A DNA stretch of 64,000 bases from RGIG3159 sp045640565 (GCA_045640565.1 JAZUFG010000076.1:5799-69798); one strand, 5' to 3'; counted from the stretch's first letter, positions 32,798-42,327 are shown. A program made the numbers and translations. Notes: a model not told the origin generated them from the letters alone.

Positions 32798-34855
32798 CTA
32801 AATCTTCATGGCAACTTCATAAGCGCGCCAAATGACGGAGCGCAGGTTGCCCACTGCTTTGCAGTCGCCTACCAGATAGACATTCTTTCCCTCTTCCGCC
32901 AGGGGGTTGGGTTTATAGCCGACACAGCCAATCACGCTGTCGCAGGGAAGCTCAAAGCTTTTTCCTGCCTTATCTTCACAGACGATGGAGCCCTCCCGGA
33001 CTTCCTTCAGAGCGCTTTCCAGGTAGGTCGGGACCTGATTGAGGGCAAACCATTCCCGGAGATAGGAGGAGTTGGCCAGGCAGACACCCTTCTGGCTCAC
33101 CAGATCGTCTTTCATCTCCACGATGATGGGTTTCTTGCCCTGGAGCGCCAGCTCATAGGCAATTTCACAGCCTGTGAGACCGCCGCCGATGACCGCTACC
33201 GTCTCCCCGACGGACTTCTCGCCCCTCAGGAATTCACAGCCCTCTATGATCTTCTCATAGCCAGGAACACTGCGGAGGACCACAGGCTTGGAGCCGGTGG
33301 CGACAATAACCGATTCTCCCGCAAAGACACCAATGTCCTTGATCTCGTCATGCAGACGGACCTCGATCTCCAGCTTTTCCATTTCTCTCCGATACCAGGC
33401 CAGAAGATCTCTGAGTTTGCCCTTGTAGCTTTCCGCAGAGGCAGGGATGAAGGTACCTCCCAGAAGATCGGACTTTTCGTGGATGATGGGCTTGTGGCCC
33501 CGGAGTTTCAGCACACGGGCAGCTTCCATTCCTCCGATACCGCCGCCGATAATATGGACGGTTTTGGGAGATTGCGTCTTCTTTATATAGTGCTTGCCCC
33601 ACTGCATCGTTTCCGCATTGACGGCACAGCGAGCCAAATGGAGACTGTCTCCCAGATCCTGATCGTTGGCAACGCCCTTATAGTGGCACATATTGAAGCA
33701 GCCGTTGTGGCAGAGGATACAGGGGCGAATGTCCTCTTCCCTGCCCTCCATGAGCTTGGTGACCCACTCCCAATCCGCCAGGAACTGGCGGGCAAAGCCT
33801 GCGCCATCCAGCTTTCCGGCGGCAATGGAGGCCGCCGCCGCTCTGGGATCCAGTCGGCCGGCAGCAACCACGGGCTTATCGGTGAAATTCTTGATATGCT
33901 CCACATCGGCCAGGTTGCAGTTTTCCGGCATATACACGGGAGGATGGGCCCAATACCAGGCATCGTAGGTGCCGTTATCACAGTTGAACATATCGTAGCC
34001 CGCATCGGAGAGGTATTTAATGGCCTTTTCGGACTCTTCCATATCCCGGCCCACTTCCGTATAATCCTCGCCGGGAAGCGCGCCCTGACGGAAGCCCTTG
34101 GTCTTGGAAAGCACGCTATAACGGAGGGAGACGGGGAAATCTTCCCCGCAGGCCTTTTTGATGGCCTTGACGATTTCTGCGGCAAAACGGTAGCGATTCT
34201 CGAAGGAGCCGCCGTATTCGTCCGTCCGCTTATTGACATAATTCAGCGTAAACTGGTCCAGAAGGTAGCCTTCGTGAACGGCATGGACCTCTACGCCGTC
34301 CACACCGGCATCCTTGCAAAGCTTGGCAGACTTGGCAAAGGCATCTATGAACTCCTGGATCTCCTCCTTGCTGAGGGCCCTGGATGGAACCTTATCCGAC
34401 CAGCGGTTCGGAGAAGGGCTGGCAGAAGCCGTGATCTTATCCAGGTCCATGAAGGGCTTGCTGACCACGCGAAGCGCCGGGTTGGAATAGAGCTTTTCCA
34501 TCATGCCCGAAACGGTGAATGAACGGCCGAAACCGGCTGTGAGCTGAATAAAGAGCTTGGCGCCGGTTTTGTGGAACGCGGGCATCCATTTTTTCAGATC
34601 CTCATACATTTTCTTGTTCTTATGGAGCCACTGGCCGAACATGGGATTGTAGACAGGCTGGCAGCCGGGAAGTACCAATCCGCAGTTATTTTCGGCAACG
34701 GTTTGGATGAATTTTGCGCCGTCCCGGTCAAAATGGTTCACTTCCATCCAGCCGAAGAGGTCTGTGCCGCCCATACTGGTGAGCACGATGCGGTTTTTGA
34801 TTTCACAATTTCCGATTTTCCAGGGGGTAAACAGGGGCTGAAGCTTTTCGTCCAT
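32798..34855 (-). CDS. Old-yellow-enzyme/FadH-type NADH:flavin oxidoreductase with Fe-S cluster
   Basis: The 685-residue protein has an FMN TIM barrel (1 to about 370; VHAVHEGYLLDQF, NKRTDEYGGSFENR), a [4Fe-4S] motif CILCHNGCFNMC followed by a fourth Cys at RCAVN, and an FAD/NAD domain (about 440-685; HIIGGGIGGMEAARVL, AVIGGGLTGCEIAYEL). This is the architecture of 2,4-dienoyl-CoA reductase, enoate reductase, trimethylamine dehydrogenase and the bile-acid enzymes BaiCD/BaiH. It reduces or oxidises an activated C=C bond, or acts on an amine. As first gene of the operon with AcnX it may act on the AcnX product, which is inference. The start follows AAGGAGGAAA. Confidence 0.92.
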   Translation of the reverse strand: MDEKLQPLFTPWKIGNCEIKNRIVLTSMGGTDLFGWMEVNHFDRDGAKFIQTVAENNCGLVLPGCQPVYNPMFGQWLHKNKKMYEDLKKWMPAFHKTGAKLFIQLTAGFGRSFTVSGMMEKLYSNPALRVVSKPFMDLDKITASASPSPNRWSDKVPSRALSKEEIQEFIDAFAKSAKLCKDAGVDGVEVHAVHEGYLLDQFTLNYVNKRTDEYGGSFENRYRFAAEIVKAIKKACGEDFPVSLRYSVLSKTKGFRQGALPGEDYTEVGRDMEESEKAIKYLSDAGYDMFNCDNGTYDAWYWAHPPVYMPENCNLADVEHIKNFTDKPVVAAGRLDPRAAAASIAAGKLDGAGFARQFLADWEWVTKLMEGREEDIRPCILCHNGCFNMCHYKGVANDQDLGDSLHLARCAVNAETMQWGKHYIKKTQSPKTVHIIGGGIGGMEAARVLKLRGHKPIIHEKSDLLGGTFIPASAESYKGKLRDLLAWYRREMEKLEIEVRLHDEIKDIGVFAGESVIVATGSKPVVLRSVPGYEKIIEGCEFLRGEKSVGETVAVIGGGLTGCEIAYELALQGKKPIIVEMKDDLVSQKGVCLANSSYLREWFALNQVPTYLESALKEVREGSIVCEDKAGKSFELPCDSVIGCVGYKPNPLAEEGKNVYLVGDCKAVGNLRSVIWRAYEVAMKI

Positions 34856-34896
34856 CGTTATTTCCTCCTTATCTTTTCTTTTTTATCAACCATAAA

Positions 34897-34931
34897 CCAT
34901 AAAATAAAAGGGCAGAAAAATCTGCCCTTTT
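34897..34931 (-). terminator. Terminator after the malic enzyme gene
   Basis: An 11-bp perfect stem AAAAGGGCAGA/TCTGCCCTTTT with an all-T loop on the minus strand is followed by ATTTTATGG. It separates the malic enzyme gene from the oxidoreductase/AcnX operon. Confidence 0.85.
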
Positions 34932-34939
34932 GTGTTTGA

Positions 34940-36112
34940 TTAAATTCTGGCAACGCCGGAACGGCGAGCGGCCTCGGCAACAGCCTTGGCAACAGCGGGT
35001 CCCACTCTCTTATCGAAGGCGGCGGGGATGATATAATCCTCGCTGAGCTCCTCATCGGAAACCAGGGAGGCCAGAGCCTCAGCGGCAGCGACCTTCATCT
35101 CCTCGTTAATATCGGAGGCGCGGACATCAAAGGTGCCGCGGAAGATGCCGGGGAATGCAAGAACATTGTTGATCTGGTTGGGATAGTCACTGCGGCCGGT
35201 AGAGATAACTCTGGCACCGCCTGCCTTGGCATCCTCGGGGAAGATCTCGGGGGTGGGGTTGGCACAGGCAAAGATGATGGCATCCTTGTTCATGGTCTTG
35301 ACCATCTCCGTGGTAACGGTTCCGGGAGCAGAAACGCCAATGAAGACATCCGCGCCGACGAGAACATCGGCCAGGGAGCCGGCCTTCTTCTCCAGATTGG
35401 TGACCTGAGCCATTTCTTCCTTGATCCAGTTCAGACCTTCGCGGCCTGCATAGATGGCGCCCTTGCGGTCGCACATGGTGACATTCTTATAACCCGCAGA
35501 GAGGAGGAGCTTGACGATAGCCACAGCGGCAGCGCCTGCGCCGGAGGTAACGATCTTGACCTCTTCCTTCTTCTTGCCAACCAGCTTCATGGCATTGGTC
35601 AGGCCGGCCAAAGTGATGACAGCGGTGCCGTGCTGGTCGTCATGGAAGATGGGGATATCGCACTTTTCTTTCAGCTTGCGCTCGATCTCAAAGCAGCGGG
35701 GAGCGGCAATATCTTCCAGGTTGATGCCGCCGAAGGAGCCGGACATGAGGTAAACCGCATTGACGAACTCGTCCACATCATGGGTCTTCACGCAGAGGGG
35801 GAAGGCATCCACATCGCCGAAGGACTTGAAGAGAACACACTTGCCCTCCATGACAGGCATACCGGCCTCGGGGCCGATATCGCCCAAACCGAGAACGGCG
35901 GAACCGTCGGTGATAACGGCGCAGAGGTTCCAGCGGCGGGTCAGGTCATAGGACTTGTTGATATCCTTCTGAATCTCCAGACAGGGCTGGGCAACACCGG
36001 GGGTGTAAGCCAGAGAAAGATCCTGCTTGGTTGCTACAGGCACGGTGGCCTTGACTTCAATCTTGCCCTTCCACTCGCCATGGAGACGGAGGGATTCTTT
36101 TGCGTAATCCAT
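34940..36112 (-). CDS. Malic enzyme (short bacterial form)
   Basis: The 390-residue protein converts malate to pyruvate and CO2 with NAD or NADP, or the reverse. Motifs are LAYTPGVAQPC (catalytic Tyr), VLFKSFGDVDAFP (catalytic Lys), FHDDQHGTAVI (metal ligands), the Rossmann motif TSGAGAAAVAI and CANPTPEI. It lacks the phosphotransacetylase-like C-terminal domain of long MaeB. With ppdK and pckA in this window it covers the pyruvate-PEP-oxaloacetate-malate node. The start follows AAAAGGAGA. Confidence 0.96.
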   Translation of the reverse strand: MDYAKESLRLHGEWKGKIEVKATVPVATKQDLSLAYTPGVAQPCLEIQKDINKSYDLTRRWNLCAVITDGSAVLGLGDIGPEAGMPVMEGKCVLFKSFGDVDAFPLCVKTHDVDEFVNAVYLMSGSFGGINLEDIAAPRCFEIERKLKEKCDIPIFHDDQHGTAVITLAGLTNAMKLVGKKKEEVKIVTSGAGAAAVAIVKLLLSAGYKNVTMCDRKGAIYAGREGLNWIKEEMAQVTNLEKKAGSLADVLVGADVFIGVSAPGTVTTEMVKTMNKDAIIFACANPTPEIFPEDAKAGGARVISTGRSDYPNQINNVLAFPGIFRGTFDVRASDINEEMKVAAAEALASLVSDEELSEDYIIPAAFDKRVGPAVAKAVAEAARRSGVARI

Positions 36113-36139
36113 TTTGTTTCTCCTTTTATCTAAATATTA

Positions 36140-37429
36140 TTATTCTTTCTGATTCTCGTCCTCACCGAGATCAATGGGGACCTGGAATTCCGACTCTGTA
36201 TTGGTCTTCAGGTCCTTCAAGGCCTGAAGCAGCTTTTCCCGGCCGCTCTCGGACACGCTGCCGAAGAGGCGGGCGCCATAGGTCTTATAGAGCTCCAGGG
36301 CATCCGATATCTTCAAAATACGGAAGCGGTCCTGTTCGTTCCCCTCACCGCAGTCGTAGATGTAATAGGGAACATAATTCTGGCTCTTGATAATCGTTTC
36401 GCCGGTGGAATCATCCTTGGAAATGACCAGCTTCAGGATGGCACTGTCCCGGACATAGGCGGTGGTATCCGTATTCATGAAGCTGCCCAGACTGTAAGCC
36501 ACAAAGCGCTCCGTTTCCCTGCCCTCGATCTCCACGCTCTCATAGCGCATGGGGCCTACCACATGGGAGTGGGTCCCCAGGATCAAATCCGCGCCGTTCT
36601 GGAGGAGCAGCTTTGTGATATCCTTCTGGGTATCGCTGACGGAAAGCTTATAGGCAGAGCCCCAATGGACCATGGCAACGGTCAAATCCGCGCCTGCGGC
36701 CTTCGCCTGAGAAATGGCAGAGCGGATGGAGGCCTTATCTATCTTCTTATAGCTGGACTCATAATCCGTATAGAGAAGGTTAGCGTAATAGTTCCGGCCT
36801 TCGGGGATCGCCATACCGTCAAAGCCCTTGGTAAAGGCTACAAAGGCAATCTTGATGCCGTTGACCTCACAGACGACCACATCGTTTTCATTGTAATCCG
36901 CCTGGCTTGTGTGAGAGCCCAGGGGAAGGATCCCGTTTTCTTTCAGGACTTCCTGCGTCCGCTCCATGCCGGTGACACCGGAAGCGATCGTCTTGGAATT
37001 CGCCGTCTGCACAAGGTCAAAGCCCAGTGTTTTCAGTGTCGCGGCAAGGCTGTCCGGGGCATTGGCATATTCGCTGCCGTAGGGATAGCCGGAACCGGCA
37101 AAGGTCAACTCCAGATTGCCCACGGTCAGGTCCGCGCTGTAAAGATCCGACGCCGCATTCATGAAATACGGAAGGAAATCATAGCTTCCGTCTGTCTGCA
37201 GGGCATCCTCCACGATTTCATTCGTGATGCCGATATCTCCCACCACAGCCAGAGTCGCCAGATGGTCATCATTGTGATTCTCTTTTCTTTGGAGCTTATC
37301 CCGAATGGCAGCCTTCCGCCGGGAAGAGATCAAGCCCAAAAGAAGCAGGATCGCCAGGACCGCTAAAATGGCCCGCCAGATTCGTCTCCTCCGTTCCAGG
37401 AGCAGCATCGTATTCTTTTGTTCTTTCAT
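36140..37429 (-). CDS. CapA-family membrane-anchored metallophosphatase-like protein
   Basis: The 429-residue protein has an N-terminal membrane anchor (about 17-37) and a CapA/PGA_cap calcineurin-like fold. Motifs are VVGDIGIT, the Asn-Leu-Glu in VGNLELTF, MVHWGSAY and LGTHSHVVGPM. CapA proteins are known from poly-gamma-glutamate capsule synthesis, but no capB or capC is nearby and many clostridial homologues are stand-alone. The role is therefore open. The catalytic domain would be extracellular. It ends 27 bases before the malic enzyme start. Confidence 0.88.
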   Translation of the reverse strand: MKEQKNTMLLLERRRRIWRAILAVLAILLLLGLISSRRKAAIRDKLQRKENHNDDHLATLAVVGDIGITNEIVEDALQTDGSYDFLPYFMNAASDLYSADLTVGNLELTFAGSGYPYGSEYANAPDSLAATLKTLGFDLVQTANSKTIASGVTGMERTQEVLKENGILPLGSHTSQADYNENDVVVCEVNGIKIAFVAFTKGFDGMAIPEGRNYYANLLYTDYESSYKKIDKASIRSAISQAKAAGADLTVAMVHWGSAYKLSVSDTQKDITKLLLQNGADLILGTHSHVVGPMRYESVEIEGRETERFVAYSLGSFMNTDTTAYVRDSAILKLVISKDDSTGETIIKSQNYVPYYIYDCGEGNEQDRFRILKISDALELYKTYGARLFGSVSESGREKLLQALKDLKTNTESEFQVPIDLGEDENQKE

Positions 37430-37527
37430 GATGTGCCCCTCTCCCGAAGTATTTTACCCAAGTGGCATCCCATAGGCAAGGGATTTCACTCCGCATAGAA
37501 TCGATAGTATCTATGAAATAATGAAAA

Positions 37528-38562
37528 TCAGCGAATTTTGAGGAAATACTGCTCCCGGTCGATCCAATCGGCCGCCCGCAGAATCAGCTTGGAAGCCATA
37601 CCGATCAGGGGCTTGCAGTACCAGTCCATCTCCCCGACCGTAGAATCCGGCTTTGCACCCAAACCGGAAAAAATCTGATAAAGCTCTGACTCCGGATAAA
37701 AGGCGCCAACCGGGAAAAGAACCGCATCATAGCCGGAATCCGCAGCCGTCTGCAAAACCGCTGCCTGCAAAAGACTCATGGCATGCAGAGTGGGATCACT
37801 CAGATCTGCCCGGGCAACACATTCATAGCGGCCGCCGGTCAAAACCATTAAAAGCCCCGCAATCGGGCGATGATTCTTGCAGGCAAGATAGATCTTGGCC
37901 CGATCCCCAAAGGTATCCATAAAGCCGGAGAAGAACTCCGAAGATTCGGATTTTTTGCTGTCCCGAAGGGCGGAGTGCTCAATCATACGGCCGAATGCGC
38001 CGGCCAAGGCTTTTCCGCCCCGTTTGATCTCCACATCGTGCCGCAGCGCGATCCTGAGATTTTGGGCCTGTTCCCGGGAAAAGGTTTTCTGCAGCCTGGC
38101 CCAGGAGTTCTTTCCGATGTTCAGGATCCAGCAGTGTCTGGAATGGAAGGGGGCCCTTCCCCGATGCTTCAGCTTTTCATAGTCGTAGGCTTCATACACA
38201 GACATAAGCTCTTTGTCCGAATCCTCCACAGGGGGATCGACCCGAACGATGGCAGCCTGCTCTTCCCGGGCGGCTTCCTGCAGGGCAGCCAGAAGATCCC
38301 GGAGGCTGGCCGTATCTCCCATATCGTAGATGGGCCCCTTCCCTGCATAAATGATTTGGTAAGGAAGCAGGGGGATATCCCGGACCAGGAAGGAAACTGC
38401 GCCTGTGACACGCTTATACTCATTTCTCCGAATATAGCCCCGCCAGTGCCAGGCAGGATTCTGCCGAGCCCAAAGGCTGCTCTGGAGATAACTCCCCCGG
38501 GGATTCAGCTTGATGTAATTTTCAAATTCCGGAAGATTTTCTTCCGTAACAGCTTCAATCAT
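37528..38562 (-). CDS. FemABX-type peptidoglycan aminoacyltransferase
   Basis: The 344-residue protein resembles FemX/FemAB non-ribosomal peptidyltransferases built of two GNAT-like domains. Visible stretches are GSYLQSSLWARQNPAWHWRGYIRR, YAGKGPIYD, IVRVDPPVED, the FSREQAQNLRIALRHDVEIKRGG region and YECVARADLSDPTLHAMSLLQ. Such enzymes add amino acids from aminoacyl-tRNA to the lipid II stem peptide. The longer frame upstream is not used: the ATG at 38562 follows CGGAGGAAATTC. It stands alone. Confidence 0.88.
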   Translation of the reverse strand: MIEAVTEENLPEFENYIKLNPRGSYLQSSLWARQNPAWHWRGYIRRNEYKRVTGAVSFLVRDIPLLPYQIIYAGKGPIYDMGDTASLRDLLAALQEAAREEQAAIVRVDPPVEDSDKELMSVYEAYDYEKLKHRGRAPFHSRHCWILNIGKNSWARLQKTFSREQAQNLRIALRHDVEIKRGGKALAGAFGRMIEHSALRDSKKSESSEFFSGFMDTFGDRAKIYLACKNHRPIAGLLMVLTGGRYECVARADLSDPTLHAMSLLQAAVLQTAADSGYDAVLFPVGAFYPESELYQIFSGLGAKPDSTVGEMDWYCKPLIGMASKLILRAADWIDREQYFLKIR

Positions 38563-38599
38563 GAATTTCCTCCGAGGTTCAGGCACAATTTGACACTTT

Positions 38600-38735
38600 A
38601 TTTTAGCAAAAAAAAGGCGGGATTGCAAGAAGAAAAGCACCGGGCGGACGGCTTTTGTAGGACTGCTCCCTTTCGGGCGCACACAGTGCGCCCCACCTCC
38701 AAGCTGCCCTAGTGCCCGGTACCGCCGGTGCCTCT
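38600..38735. repeat. Palindromic intergenic repeat with GGGCGCAC hairpin
   Basis: The stretch contains the perfect hairpin GGGCGCAC-ACA-GTGCGCCC (about 38676-38694), flanked by GTAGGACTGCTCCCTTTC and CACCTCCAAGCTGCCCTA. It is a non-coding block between two minus-strand units and resembles dispersed palindromic repeats. A second copy was not found in this window. Confidence 0.45.
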
Positions 38736-38771
38736 CTCTTTAAGGCGAACACCCGTTATCGCGAGGGCTTT

Positions 38772-41309
38772 CTAATCCGTGTCCCCGAAGTCCCAGAATT
38801 CTCCGACATTGCCGTGATCCACCACATAGAGGGGAATATAACTCTTGGCCGGGAGCTCCTTTCCCTCAAAGTAATCAATGGCGCAGCGGATGATCTGGTC
38901 TGTGAAGACCCAGGCATCCACATTCAGAACAGCCAACAGATTCGGGTCATCCCGGTAGAGTTCAAGGAAGCATTCCTCCCCATAGGACCCCATGCTCAGG
39001 ACTTTCACATCCTGATTCCCGGACTGGCGGAGGGCAACCAAAGCGCCCTGAGCTCCATTATCCGAATCGGAAACCACAAAGTCAAAAGGAACCGCTATCG
39101 CAGAGATCGCCTTTTCCGCCTGCTCCCGGACTCCCTGGTAATCATATTTTCCCGTATAGGAGATCTCTATGTCACCGGCATTGTCCAGAACGTCATGAAG
39201 TCCCTGAAAACGGGCCAGATTATTCTCTGCGGTAGCTATCGTCAGCTCCGCAATGCAGGCTTTGTCCTCTCCCTTTTCCCGAAGATAATCCAGAATGTAT
39301 TCTCCGATCATCTTTCCGGTCATATACTGCTCCCAGCTTACGGAGGTGATGGCTTTCCCCTCTGCATTTTCCCAGGCCTGGTCAAAAATCAAAAGGGGAA
39401 TTCCTTCACTGACCACCCGGCTGAGAATGGCATCCAGCCCCACGGAAGAGCAGGGGTCCACCATAATCATGTCGCATCCCCCGGAAAGGAAATTTTCTAT
39501 CTGCCTGGTCTGGACTTCCGAATTCAGATCCCCGTCCAGAACGGCCAGCTCTGCCCCATAATGACCTCCGATGGCTTCAAAGGCATCACAGACCGCTGCG
39601 ACCCACTCATCCCCCTTATAGGCCATACAGACATCTATGCGCTTTCCCTGCAGCACATCGGTATCCCGGAATTCAATCACGGAAGGAATCTCCGCCTGTG
39701 CCATTTCCCCTGTCTTTTTCCCCGTGACAAAGAGCACCAAGACCGCCAGAAGAAGGAGCACAGCCGCAGAGAAGAAAACCTGAATCTTTTTCTTTTTTCC
39801 CTTCAGCATTTTCCGGGGCGACAGCTCCGCCATGGAAAGAGCCATGATGGCCTCTTTGCTGATTTCCCCGTCTTTCAGTTCTCCGGAAATGCGGCCTTCC
39901 CGCATCACGATAACCCGGCGGCAGAGACCCGTAAGCTCACTCGTCTCGGAGGAGACCAGAATCACCGTCTTTCCCTCCGCGGCCATCTCCCGGATCAGCG
40001 AATAAATCTCGGATTTAGCAGCCACATCGATGCCCTGAGTAGGTTCATCCAAAACAAGGATATCGGAATCCTTCGTCATCCATCTGGCCAGGGCCACCTT
40101 CTGCTGATTTCCGCCGGAAAGAGTCCTGACGGGAGCAGTCAGAGAAGAGGTCTTGATACGCAATTCCTTCCTATAGTTCTCACTGTTTTCCAGCTCCTTC
40201 TTCCGGTTCAGGAAGCCGAACTGCGTAAATTTTTTCAAAGAGGAGAGGCTGATATTCTCTGCCGAACTCATAGAATTGATCAAGCCCTGATGTACCCGAT
40301 CCTCCGGGAGCAGGCCAAAGCCGTCTTCAATTGCCTCCTGAATATGGGAATAGCGCACTTCCCTACCCTTGACCCAAAGACTTCCCTTGAGAATGGAGTC
40401 AATGCCCAGAATTGCCCGCAGAAGTTCTGTCCGTCCGGAGCCCACCAGACCGGCGATCCCCAGAATCTCTCCCTGCCGCAGTTCAAAGGAAACATCAGAG
40501 ACGGAAGGGGTCGTAATATTCTCTGCCCGAAGAATAACCGGGCTTTCCTTCTTGATCTCCGGCGGTTCAGAGAGCTCCGTCACCTCTCTTCCAACCATGA
40601 GGCGGACCAAGTCTTCCTTTGTAATGGCGTCCTTCTGATAGGTCCCCACAAGGCGGCCGTCCCGAAGGACCGTAATTTCATCGGAAAGCCTGAAGATTTC
40701 CTCCAGACGGTGAGAGATATAAAGGACCGTTATGCCTTTTTCTTTCAGCTTGTCAAGAAGTTCATAGAGAACCTGAATCTCAGAATCCGTCAGAACAGCC
40801 GAGGGCTCGTCCAGAATCAAGAGCTCCGGTTCTTTCCGGACAGCGCGGAGAATACTGATCAGCTGCTTTTTCGCCAAGGGAAGTTCCCCCAGAATCGCCC
40901 TCGGGGAGACCCGGATCCCGGCCTCGTTCAGCAAATTTTCCGCTTCTTTTTCCAGTTTTTTCCAGTGAATCCGCTTTTCCCCCGAGGAGAGGTCATTCAA
41001 AAATAGGTTTTCCGTCACGGTAAGAGGGTCACAGAGGGTGACAACTTGGGGTACCATGGCGATCCCCGCCGCTGCCGCCGTTCCGGGGTCTGAAAAATGA
41101 AGTTCTCTGCCGGAAAAGAAAACCTTTCCCTCCGTCTGCAGGAGGCTCCCGGTGGTGATTCTCATCAGGGTAGATTTTCCGGCTCCGTTCCCGCCGATGA
41201 TGGCATGGACACTGCCCTTCTTCACATCAAAGGACAGATCCTTGAGGGCCCAGGAGGCCGTGTACTTTTTCCCGATCCCGCGGTAAGAAAGAAGGATCTC
41301 CGAATCCAT
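38772..41309 (-). CDS. Sugar ABC transporter ATPase fused to its periplasmic-type binding protein
   Basis: The 845-residue protein starts with a tandem RbsA/MglA-type ATPase (about 1-500). Half one has GGNGAGKSTLM and LLILDEPSAVL; half two has the family-typical GSGRTEL, LSGGNQQKV and LVLDEPTQGID. A KKKK run and one membrane helix (about 513-531) follow, then a complete LacI-type sugar-binding domain (about 550-845; RIDVCMAYKG, MIMVDPCSSVGLD, VVSDSDNGAQGAL). The orientation implies ATPases inside and binding protein outside, tethered to the transporter. The start at 41309 follows AGGAAGGAGG and lies directly after the permease gene. No separate binding-protein gene is nearby. The ligand is unknown. 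Confidence 0.9.
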   Translation of the reverse strand: MDSEILLSYRGIGKKYTASWALKDLSFDVKKGSVHAIIGGNGAGKSTLMRITTGSLLQTEGKVFFSGRELHFSDPGTAAAAGIAMVPQVVTLCDPLTVTENLFLNDLSSGEKRIHWKKLEKEAENLLNEAGIRVSPRAILGELPLAKKQLISILRAVRKEPELLILDEPSAVLTDSEIQVLYELLDKLKEKGITVLYISHRLEEIFRLSDEITVLRDGRLVGTYQKDAITKEDLVRLMVGREVTELSEPPEIKKESPVILRAENITTPSVSDVSFELRQGEILGIAGLVGSGRTELLRAILGIDSILKGSLWVKGREVRYSHIQEAIEDGFGLLPEDRVHQGLINSMSSAENISLSSLKKFTQFGFLNRKKELENSENYRKELRIKTSSLTAPVRTLSGGNQQKVALARWMTKDSDILVLDEPTQGIDVAAKSEIYSLIREMAAEGKTVILVSSETSELTGLCRRVIVMREGRISGELKDGEISKEAIMALSMAELSPRKMLKGKKKKIQVFFSAAVLLLLAVLVLFVTGKKTGEMAQAEIPSVIEFRDTDVLQGKRIDVCMAYKGDEWVAAVCDAFEAIGGHYGAELAVLDGDLNSEVQTRQIENFLSGGCDMIMVDPCSSVGLDAILSRVVSEGIPLLIFDQAWENAEGKAITSVSWEQYMTGKMIGEYILDYLREKGEDKACIAELTIATAENNLARFQGLHDVLDNAGDIEISYTGKYDYQGVREQAEKAISAIAVPFDFVVSDSDNGAQGALVALRQSGNQDVKVLSMGSYGEECFLELYRDDPNLLAVLNVDAWVFTDQIIRCAIDYFEGKELPAKSYIPLYVVDHGNVGEFWDFGDTD

Positions 41310-41310
41310 T

Positions 41311-42282
41311 TCAATCCTCCTTCCTGTTTGCCAGGACATCCAAAAGGATCGCCGAAACCAAGACGGTGCCCTTCAGAATATCCTGAACAAAGGGGTCAAT
41401 TCCCAGAAGGGAAAAACCGTTGAAGAGGGTAATCAGGAAAAGACAGCCAAAAAGGGTTCCCAAAATCTTTCCTTTTCCGCCGGAAAGGGAAACACCGCCT
41501 ATGATTGCCGCAATAACGGCATCAAACTCATACCCCTGGCCGCTGGCAATGGTTGCGGAATTCATGCGCGCCATCAGCACAAGGCCGCCGAAGGCAGAGA
41601 GAAAGCCTCCGATCACAAATGTGACAAAATACACTTTTTTCACCCGGATGCCTGCATAGAAAGCGGCCTTTCTGGAACCGCCAACCGCATAAAGAAGGCG
41701 GCCGGCGGGGGTATAACGGGTCACGGTTTCCGCAAGCAGATAGAGAAATACCATAATGGGAACGCTGTAGGTTCCCAGCCATCCGATGCTTGCGGGAAGA
41801 CCCACAACGGGAGAGGCGTTTGTTACAAGCTTTGCAATTCCGTAGGTGATATACTGGGTCCCCAGAGTGGCAATCATGGCCGGAACCTTCACAAAGCTTA
41901 CAAGCACGCCGTTGACTGCGCCGATCAGAACGCCCAAAAGGAGCATAGCAAGAACGGAAATTCCGGTATTCACCCCATATTCCGTCATCATCAGGGCTCC
42001 GATACAGCTGGTCAGGCAGACCGTTCTTCCCAGAGAAAGGTCAAAATTACCGGTCAGGAGGATCAGGGCCTGCCCCAGGGCAACGATCGCCGTCGGCGCA
42101 GTCTGCATAAGAATCGTGCGCCAATTCCCCACCGTCAGAAAATACTGCTCACCGTAGCGCACCTGACTTAACAGTGAAAAAACAAGCACCAGAAGAACAA
42201 TTCCGATCAGGGAAAACCATTCCATTAAAAAAGCCTTTATTTTTGATAAACTCCTGAACTTCAAAACCTGTTCCCTCCTCAT
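41311..42282 (-). CDS. Sugar ABC transporter permease (RbsC-type)
   Basis: The 323-residue protein has about nine to ten membrane helices and the BPD_transp_2 features GQALILLTGNFDLSLGRT and FDAVIAAIIGGVSLSGGKGKILGTLFG. It should form a homodimeric channel with the fused ATPase/binding protein encoded one base downstream. The start at 42282 has AAGGAAG before it. A TTG at 42264, with AGGAGGG nine bases upstream, is an alternative. A TATAAT promoter at 42328 excludes the longer frame that begins at 42339. Confidence 0.9.
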   Translation of the reverse strand: MRREQVLKFRSLSKIKAFLMEWFSLIGIVLLVLVFSLLSQVRYGEQYFLTVGNWRTILMQTAPTAIVALGQALILLTGNFDLSLGRTVCLTSCIGALMMTEYGVNTGISVLAMLLLGVLIGAVNGVLVSFVKVPAMIATLGTQYITYGIAKLVTNASPVVGLPASIGWLGTYSVPIMVFLYLLAETVTRYTPAGRLLYAVGGSRKAAFYAGIRVKKVYFVTFVIGGFLSAFGGLVLMARMNSATIASGQGYEFDAVIAAIIGGVSLSGGKGKILGTLFGCLFLITLFNGFSLLGIDPFVQDILKGTVLVSAILLDVLANRKED

Positions 42283-42327
42283 TCTTCCTTTTGCAGCAGC
42301 TCCGCCTCCGGGAGTTTTTTTCTTTAC

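Noticed and set aside
36140..37429. A poly-gamma-glutamate capsule locus based on the CapA-like gene
   Set aside because: No capB, capC or capE homologue is adjacent; the neighbours are a malic enzyme and a FemABX protein.
38712..41006. Open frame of 764 codons on the plus strand opposite the ABC ATPase fusion
   Set aside because: The translation is low-complexity in character and lacks any domain; the minus-strand ABC motifs are complete.
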